Assembly: GCF_029855045.1 (NCBI RefSeq)
Contig: NZ_CP123228.1
Span: 806,001-870,000 of the forward strand
DNA: 64,000 nt
Direction of reading: 5' to 3'
Source of the DNA: Piscinibacter sp. XHJ-5
Lineage (GTDB): Bacteria; Pseudomonadota; Gammaproteobacteria; Burkholderiales; Burkholderiaceae_C
The translations under genes were made by a program, and so were the position numbers. Positions 58,296 through 64,000 of the stretch are shown piece by piece. The notes under the pieces were generated by a model, which ran no database searches, was not told the DNA's origin, and saw only the letters and a list, made by a program, of their open reading frames with translations. How positions within the stretch are numbered: the stretch's first letter is position 1; each line of letters begins with the position of its first letter.

Positions 58296-60137
58296 ATGCA
58301 AACACACGCCTCCCAGCAGGGCCCCATCGTCACCATCAAGGCGCACAGGGGCGACTTCAAGACATTGCTCGCTTTCAACCTCGTCGACGAGAGCCACCGC
58401 AAGAACCTCGCCGGCTTCACGGTGCAATGCCGGGCGCCCTCGGGCAAGGCCTTCTACCTGCACAACGCGCTGCGCTTCGAGGATCCGTCGCGCCATGCAC
58501 AGTGCCACACCGAGCCGGACAACTCGTCCATCAACGCACCGCTGCACACGTTTCGCTGGCTGCATGTGCCGGGCGAGGCCAACGAGGACGTCGCGGCCGT
58601 CGCGGGCACTTATCAATACACCGTCACCCCGCGCTACTTCGACGACGCGCAATGCATGCTGCCGCTGGATCCGGCGCTCGGCGCGACCGTCAGCGTCGAG
58701 GTCGGGCCGCTCGAGGTCGGGGATCTCCAACTCGGCTTCACGCGCGGGGCAACGCAGTCGCAGGCCTTCGAGCATCACTTCGGCCTGAAGGCGCTGCTGC
58801 GTCCGGCCGGTGACGAGCTGCTGTACGACACCCACCTGCCGTCCGGCCGCAACGCCGAAGGCCGCGCCTACACCTTCGACGAGCAGTACGCATGGCTTGG
58901 CTCCACCGCCCGCGCGCGGGTGCTGGAGCTGCTGCGCGAGGCGACGGCCAAGCCGGGCATGCGGGTGGATGTCTTCGCCTACGACCTCAACGAGCCGGAC
59001 GTGCTGCGCGCCGTGCTCGAGCTTGCGCGCCAGGGCCGCGCGCGCATGCTGCTCGACAATGCCGCCCTGCACCACGGGCCGGAGGGAAAGACGGCGGAAG
59101 ACCGCTTCCAGAAGCTGTTCGAAGGCGCCGAGAAGGGCGCGGCGGCGATCCGTCGAGGCAAGTTCGGCCGCTACGCGCACGACAAGATCTTCATCCTCTA
59201 TGACGGCGATCGGCCGTGCCGCGTGCTGACCGGATCGACCAACTTCTCGATCACGGGCCTGTACGTCAACTCGAACCACGTGCTGGTGTTCAGCGACGAC
59301 GCGGTGTGCAAGCAGTACGCACAGCTGTTCGAGACCGTGTGGGCCGGCAACGCGTCGCGCGAAGCCTTTCTCAAGACCGAGCTCGCTCAGCGCAAGTACG
59401 ACTTCGGCGGCGAGCGCCTGCCGAAGACGGAGATCACGTTCTCGCCGCATCCGCCGAAGGTGGCGGAGCAGTTGCTGCAAGAGCTTGCCGACCGCATCGG
59501 CGCGGAGCGCGATCGCGGCGCCAAGGACGGCAGCGTGCTGTTCGCGCTGATGCAGGTCGACGGCAGCCCCAGCCCCGTCTACAAGGTCCTGAGCGAGCTG
59601 CATGCCAGCCAGAACGTGTTCAGCTACGGGGTGTCCGACACCTCCAAGGGCACGTCGCTGTACCGGCCGGGCTGCCGCGACGGCGTGCTGGTGTGCGGCA
59701 AGCCGGGCAAGCTGGCCCTGCCGCCGCCGTTCGACCAGGTGCGCGACGTGGGACTGGGTCACCAGATCCACCACAAGTTCGTCGTCTGCGGATTCAACCG
59801 CGAAGATGCCGCCGTCTATTGCGGCTCGTCCAACCTTGCCTTGGGCGGCGAGGGCGCCAACGGCGACAACCTGGTGATCATCCGCGACCCGCGCGTGGCG
59901 ACCGCCTTCGCGATCGAAGCGGTCGCGCTGGTCGACCACTTCGACTTCCTGGACCGTGTGGCGCAGAAGGCGCGCGAGAACAAGGACAAGGGTGTGGCCG
60001 CCGAGGTGAAGGCCACGACCTCGCGGGCCCACGCGGCCGCCGCGGCCTCATGGCACCTGGGCACCACCAACAAGTGGAGCGACAAGTTCTTCGACAAGTC
60101 CGACCTGCGCTGCGCGGACCGGCTGCTGTTCGGCTGA
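58296..60137 (+). CDS. Phospholipase D-like (HKD) protein
   Basis: A 613-residue protein with two PLD-superfamily active-site halves. The first is H295-D-K297 (YAHDKIFILYDG) followed by GSTNFS, the second is H492-H-K494 (IHHKFVV) followed by CGSSNLALGG. A beta-rich fibronectin-like domain lies around residues 70-140. The Asp of the canonical HxKxxxxD is shifted in the first half and absent in the second. No signal peptide is seen. The start at ATG 58296 was chosen because sequence before it lacks protein character; ATG 58188 is possible. Substrates may be phospholipid or nucleic acid. It is followed after 17 bp by an endolysin-like gene, which hints at an effector or phage-derived cassette. 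Confidence 0.8.
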   Translation: MQTHASQQGPIVTIKAHRGDFKTLLAFNLVDESHRKNLAGFTVQCRAPSGKAFYLHNALRFEDPSRHAQCHTEPDNSSINAPLHTFRWLHVPGEANEDVAAVAGTYQYTVTPRYFDDAQCMLPLDPALGATVSVEVGPLEVGDLQLGFTRGATQSQAFEHHFGLKALLRPAGDELLYDTHLPSGRNAEGRAYTFDEQYAWLGSTARARVLELLREATAKPGMRVDVFAYDLNEPDVLRAVLELARQGRARMLLDNAALHHGPEGKTAEDRFQKLFEGAEKGAAAIRRGKFGRYAHDKIFILYDGDRPCRVLTGSTNFSITGLYVNSNHVLVFSDDAVCKQYAQLFETVWAGNASREAFLKTELAQRKYDFGGERLPKTEITFSPHPPKVAEQLLQELADRIGAERDRGAKDGSVLFALMQVDGSPSPVYKVLSELHASQNVFSYGVSDTSKGTSLYRPGCRDGVLVCGKPGKLALPPPFDQVRDVGLGHQIHHKFVVCGFNREDAAVYCGSSNLALGGEGANGDNLVIIRDPRVATAFAIEAVALVDHFDFLDRVAQKARENKDKGVAAEVKATTSRAHAAAAASWHLGTTNKWSDKFFDKSDLRCADRLLFG

Positions 60138-60154
60138 ACTGCGGGGGGATGGCG

Positions 60155-60805
60155 ATGCAGATCGACACGCAGGCTCTGGCCTGTCTCATGAAAGGCGGGC
60201 TGCCCCGCGCGCAGGTGTGGCAGCCCGCGCTGACGATGGCCTGCGAGCGCTATGCCGTGGCCACCCCCGCGCGTCTGGCGGCCTTTCTGGCGCAGCTGGC
60301 GCACGAGTCCGACGGGTTCTCGCAGCTGGTGGAGAACTTCCACTACACGGCGGCGCGGCTGTGCGCGGTGTGGCCGCACCGGTTCTTCCTGTTGCCGGAC
60401 GAGCCGGCAGGCCGTCTCGACGCGGACGAGTACGCAGGGCACCCCGAGCTCATCGCGAACACCGTCTACGCCGACCGGATGGGCAACGGCCCGGTGAGCA
60501 GCGGAGACGGCTGGCGCTACCGGGGTCGCGGCCTGCTCCAGATCAGCGGCCGCAACAACTACGGCGACGCCGCGCAAGACATCGGCGTGGACGTGCTGCT
60601 CAACCCGGACCTGCTGGTCGAGCCGCTCAATGCGGCGATGTCGGCCGCGGCGATGTGGCAGCGCATCGGCGCCAACGAGCTGGCCGATGCCGACACGGCC
60701 GAGGCCTTCGGCGAGATCACCTTCGCCATCAACGGCGGCACGGAGGGCATGGATTCGCGCGTCCACTACTGGCAGCTCGCGCGCCGGGTCATCCAGCAGG
60801 CTTGA
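60155..60805 (+). CDS. GH19 chitinase/endolysin-like hydrolase
   Basis: A 216-residue protein with the lysozyme-like GH19 core. The catalytic Glu is E51 in QLAHESDGFSQLVENFHY, followed by AARLCAVWPHRF, NTVYADRMGN and the substrate-binding GDGWRYRGRGLLQISGRNNY. Members of this short form hydrolyse chitin or, as phage endolysins and type VI effectors, peptidoglycan. No signal peptide is seen, which favours holin- or secretion-system-dependent export. ATG 60155 has GGGGGG six bases upstream; the in-frame ATG at 60149 is too close to it. It lies 17 bp after the PLD-like gene. Confidence 0.88.
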   Translation: MQIDTQALACLMKGGLPRAQVWQPALTMACERYAVATPARLAAFLAQLAHESDGFSQLVENFHYTAARLCAVWPHRFFLLPDEPAGRLDADEYAGHPELIANTVYADRMGNGPVSSGDGWRYRGRGLLQISGRNNYGDAAQDIGVDVLLNPDLLVEPLNAAMSAAAMWQRIGANELADADTAEAFGEITFAINGGTEGMDSRVHYWQLARRVIQQA

Positions 60806-60806
60806 C

Positions 60807-61979
60807 ATGCGCACCCTGTCCGCCTCGCTCGTGCTGCGGCTGCTGGCTGCAGCGTCCCTGTGGATGGCGACCGCCGCAGGCGCCGCGCCGGCCGGCGATG
60901 CGGCGGCGGAGCCTGCGCCCCGCGTGGTTCAGCTCGGCGGCGAGCTGCGCGTCGGCCGTCCGATCGACGTGCACGTGGCCGGCCTCGAAGCCTGGGCCGC
61001 CCACCCGGGCAACTCCGCGTGGCAGCTGGTGCCCTATCTGAACGGTCGGCCGCTCAAGTCCGTGTATCCCACTTCGGTGAACCTGCGCACGGGACGGCTG
61101 CAGTACGACCTCTCGGTGAAGGAAGACAACCGGGGCGTCTGGGTCGACGTGCTGAGCCCGCCCACGCTGACCCGGCACATTCGCTTCTCGGTTGGAGCCG
61201 AGCGGGGCGACCCGCTCGACACCGACTACACGCTGGAGAAGCAGCCCGCTTCGCTCGTCGTCCTCGAGCCCCATTGGGCGGTCTTGTCGCTGGCCGTGGT
61301 GGCCGTCGGCGCGTTGCTGTTTCTTCGCCTGGCGATGACCACGTCGCTGCTGACCGAGGCCTATGTCGACCCGGCGGGGCAGGCGGCCAGCCGCTACAGC
61401 CTGGCCAAGGTGCAGATGGCGCTGTGGTTCTTCGTGATCTTCGGCGGCTTCATCCTCATCTGGCTGGCCACCGGCAACTACGCCACGGTCAACGTGTCGG
61501 TGGTTTCGCTCCTGGGCATCAGCGCCGGCACCGCGGTGGGCGATGCCTACCTGCGCTCACGCACGATGGATCCGTTGCTGGCCGAGCGCATCGTCGTACG
61601 CGAGGGCACCACCGAGCTCGTCATCGACGCGCTTCCCCCGCAGCCGCGGAGCAACCGGCTGCTCGCCCTGCGTGCGTTCTTTCGCGACCTCATGTGCGAC
61701 GGCAACGGCTATTCGATCTACCGCTTCCAGATGTTCGTCTGGACGCTGGCGCTGTCCATCATCTTCGTGGCGCAGGTCTACTACCACCTGGCGATGCCGA
61801 CGTTCACGCCGGAGCTGCTGTATCTGCTCGGCTTGAGTTCAGGGACCTACGTGGCCAACAGCGTCCCCGAGATCCGGCATCAGGCGAGCGAGGCCGGCGT
61901 GGTGCGCGCCGCCGAGCAGGCAGCGGCGAGGCAAGCGGCCCGTGAGATGGCGGCGGCGCGCGCCCGTCAGGCGCCGTGA
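60807..61979 (+). CDS. Membrane protein of unknown function
   Basis: A 390-residue protein that begins 1 bp after the GH19 stop codon. A signal peptide or anchor (about residues 1-26) precedes a periplasmic beta-rich domain (27-145: [24 protein letters not shown] ... LTRHIRFSV). Helices follow at about 150-172, 203-224, 231-247, 308-330 and 335-352. The tail is a cytoplasmic Ala/Arg-rich coiled-coil-like stretch ([20 protein letters not shown]). I recognise no family. Linkage to the GH19 and PLD genes suggests a joint role, perhaps delivery or immunity, but this is a guess. Confidence 0.75.
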   Translation: MRTLSASLVLRLLAAASLWMATAAGAAPAGDAAAEPAPRVVQLGGELRVGRPIDVHVAGLEAWAAHPGNSAWQLVPYLNGRPLKSVYPTSVNLRTGRLQYDLSVKEDNRGVWVDVLSPPTLTRHIRFSVGAERGDPLDTDYTLEKQPASLVVLEPHWAVLSLAVVAVGALLFLRLAMTTSLLTEAYVDPAGQAASRYSLAKVQMALWFFVIFGGFILIWLATGNYATVNVSVVSLLGISAGTAVGDAYLRSRTMDPLLAERIVVREGTTELVIDALPPQPRSNRLLALRAFFRDLMCDGNGYSIYRFQMFVWTLALSIIFVAQVYYHLAMPTFTPELLYLLGLSSGTYVANSVPEIRHQASEAGVVRAAEQAAARQAAREMAAARARQAP

Positions 61980-61980
61980 G

Positions 61981-64000
61981 CACAGACCCCATGCATCTGG
62001 CCTGCTGCTGTACGGCTGCAAGGTGGCCGAAGGCGAGACGGGACGGTCCTTCGTCGACAGCCTCGCCGCCATCACCGGCGCCGACGTCGCCGCCTCGACC
62101 GACTGGACCGGCTCCGCAGCCAAGGGCGGCGACTGGCAACTCGAAGCCAACACCGGCCCGATCGACACCGAGGCGCTTTCCGATGCGGCCTACGCCCACG
62201 TCCTCAACACCCTGAATGCGGGCGACATGGTGGTGCTCGGATGGAGCGCGCTCACCGACACCGTCACGATGGCCACGCTGGTCGACATCCCGACCGGCAC
62301 CACCATCAAGATCACCGACAAGGGATGGGACGGCGTCAACGGCAACTTCACCGCCCTGTCCACCGGCGACGGCGTCGTCACCTGGACGACCAGCGGCCTG
62401 GTCTCCGCTGGAACCGTGCTCGATCTGCACCTCGGCGGCTCGGACGCCCCCACCACGCTGACCGATGTGTCGCACGGCATCGACCTCAGCGCCGACATCG
62501 CCGTCAGCACCTACACCGTCACCGACCCGCTGAACCTCGCCGGCGACGGCGTGTTCATCTACCAGGACGCCGACAACAACCCGTTCTTCATCTACGGGTT
62601 CAACAATTCCGGCGGCACCGTTGCGGGGGTCAACGACGCGCCGGTCCACAGCGTGCCCGCTTCGCAGAACGTCATCGAGGGCGGATCGCTGGTGTTCAGC
62701 AGCGCCAACGGCAATGCGATCGGCGTCGACGACATCGACGCCGCCGGCAGCGCGCTGCAGGTCACCCTCACGGCGGCCAACGGTACGCTGACGCTCGGCA
62801 GCACGGCAGGCCTGGTGTTCTCGGCCGGCAGCGGCGCGGGCGACGCCACGATGACCTTCACCGCGAATCGCGCCGACATCAACGCCGCACTGAACGGACT
62901 GGTGTTCATTCCGTCGGCGGGCTACGACGGTCCGGCCTCGCTGCAGATCACCACCAGCGATCAGGCAGCGTCCGGCGGGGGTGGCCCCCGGTTCGACACG
63001 GACACGATTGCCATCACCGTCGTGGCGGACAACCCGCGCGCCGTCGGCATCGATTCGAGCAGCGCCGACGGCGTCTACGGCATCGGCGACGTCGTCACGA
63101 TCACGATCCGGTTCGACTCCGCGGTGGACGTGGACACCACCGCCGGCACGCCGACGCTGCTGCTCGAGACCGGCAGCAGCGACCGCGTGGCGACCTATGT
63201 GTCCGGCTCGGGCACCTCGTCGCTGAGCTTCAGGTACGTCGTTCAACCAGGAGACCTGGCGGCCGACCTGGACAGCGCCGGGACGTCCGCGCTGGTGCTC
63301 AACGGTGCGACGGTCCGCGACCACCATGGGCTCGATGCCGTTGTCACGCTGCCCGTGCCCGGCACCACGGGCTCGTTGGGCGCACAGCGGGCCATCGTGG
63401 TCGACGGCGTGCGTCCCACCGCGTCCATCGTCGTGGCCGACGGCGTGCTCGCCGCCGGCGAGACTTCGCCGGTGTCCATCACCTTCAGCGAGGCGGTGAC
63501 GGGCTTCACCGTCGACGACCTGTCGGTGCCGCACGGCAGCCTCGGCAGCCTCGCGTCCAACGATGGAGGCATCACCTGGACGGCGACGCTGACCCCGGCA
63601 CCGGGAGCCACGAACCCGGGCAACGTCATCACGCTCGACGCCGCCGGCGTGTCCGACGCAGCCGGCAACGCGGGAGCGGGCACCATCACCTCCAACGCCT
63701 ACGCGGTCGACACCGCCGGCCCGACGGTCACGTCGGTCTCCGTTCCTGCGGACGGCACGTACTCCGCCGGCGACGCGCTCGACTTCACGGTCCACTTCGA
63801 CGAAATCGTGACCGTCGATGCCGGCGCCGTGCCGCGCCTGGGGATTGCGCTGGACAGCGGCGGCACGGTCTTCGCCGGCTACGTGAGTGGATCGGGGACC
63901 GGTGCGCTGACGTTCCGCTACACCGTCGTCCCGGGTCAGCGCGACGGCGACGGCATCACCGTCGCCACGGCGCTCGATCCGAATGGCGCCACGTTTCACG
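61981..64000 (+). pseudogene. 5'-truncated DUF4347/Ig-like repeat adhesin (runs off the window)
   Basis: A continuous open frame from about 61981 to the window end. It opens in mid-domain: [24 protein letters not shown] and [21 protein letters not shown] are the second half of a DUF4347 domain. The first ~80 residues of that domain and any signal peptide or start codon are missing, since the previous gene stops at 61979. After it come a beta-rich domain ([16 protein letters not shown] ... FFIYGFNN), a cadherin/calx-like VNDAPV repeat and three Ig-like repeats with [16 protein letters not shown] and [12 protein letters not shown] motifs. Such proteins are giant secreted adhesins. The first in-frame ATG is 62227; translation may not occur. 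Confidence 0.72.

Noticed and set aside
57819..60032. Extension of the 1011-residue gene to a 1749-residue protein
   Set aside because: The extra N-terminal part is antisense to the phospholipase D-like gene and lacks protein-like composition.
61804..63999. 731-codon minus-strand frame in the last 2.2 kb
   Set aside because: It is the complement of the DUF4347/Ig-like repeat frame, which has clear domain motifs; the Gly/Val/Arg/Asp repetition is a mirror of those repeats.
62190..64000. Tandem DNA repeats or a CRISPR array in the final segment
   Set aside because: The repetition is at the protein-domain level (Ig-like units) and not of equal-length identical DNA repeats; nothing in the window has CRISPR spacing.

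Overview
The window reads as a chromosomal segment of a high-G+C beta-proteobacterium, most likely of the order Burkholderiales (Leptothrix/Roseateles/Rhizobacter type). The reasons are the strong GC3 bias (long shadow frames opposite almost every gene), the oxidative L-arabinose pathway next to a ChvE/GguAB transporter and a GbpR-type LysR regulator, the LamB-like porins and the general gene style. This placement is an inference. I saw no rRNA, tRNA, CRISPR array or intact insertion sequence.

1-21.8 kb is a sugar-catabolic island. On the minus strand lie galM, an aldo/keto reductase, galK, galT, an AraD1/GguC-family enzyme and an IlvD/Edd-family L-arabonate dehydratase, then a SMP-30 lactonase. 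Divergent genes encode an SDR sugar dehydrogenase, a GbpR-like regulator and an alpha-ketoglutarate semialdehyde dehydrogenase. Together they form a complete oxidative L-arabinose (and probably D-galactose) route to alpha-ketoglutarate, plus most of the Leloir pathway (no galE here). The following plus-strand operon carries two ABC monosaccharide transporters whose genes are interleaved (ytfQ, chvE, gguA, gguB, ytfR, ytfT, yjfF), and then a LamB-like porin and terminator.

21.8-29.1 kb holds unrelated genes: a large clade-2 catalase, small SnoaL-like, DUF2380-like, DUF1801 and VOC proteins, an AraC regulator, an enolase-superfamily enzyme, a decayed NTF2-like pseudogene and an MDR oxidoreductase.

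29.2-50.3 kb is a second catabolic island, bookended by two paralogous LacI-type regulators. Near-identical palindromes (TTGGAACGTTCCAA) sit before four transcription units: a LamB-like porin, an orphan CUT1 binding protein, a 13-gene minus-strand operon and the second LacI gene. The operon encodes a Gfo/Idh oxidoreductase, a CoA-transferase, an enoyl-CoA hydratase, an aldehyde dehydrogenase, a CUT1 ABC transporter, two GMC flavoenzymes, an SDR, a DUF993 aldolase-like protein and a MOFRL glycerate kinase. I do not recognise this combination as a described pathway, and it is the best candidate for a new system in the window.

50.4-64 kb contains a secreted S1/P1-nuclease/acid-phosphatase fusion, a CPBP protease, a frameshifted gene remnant with short dispersed repeats, two SDRs, a 1011-residue protein of unknown function, a phospholipase D-like protein, a GH19 chitinase/endolysin-like protein, a five-TM membrane protein, and a large DUF4347/Ig-like repeat protein that appears to lack its 5' end and runs off the window.
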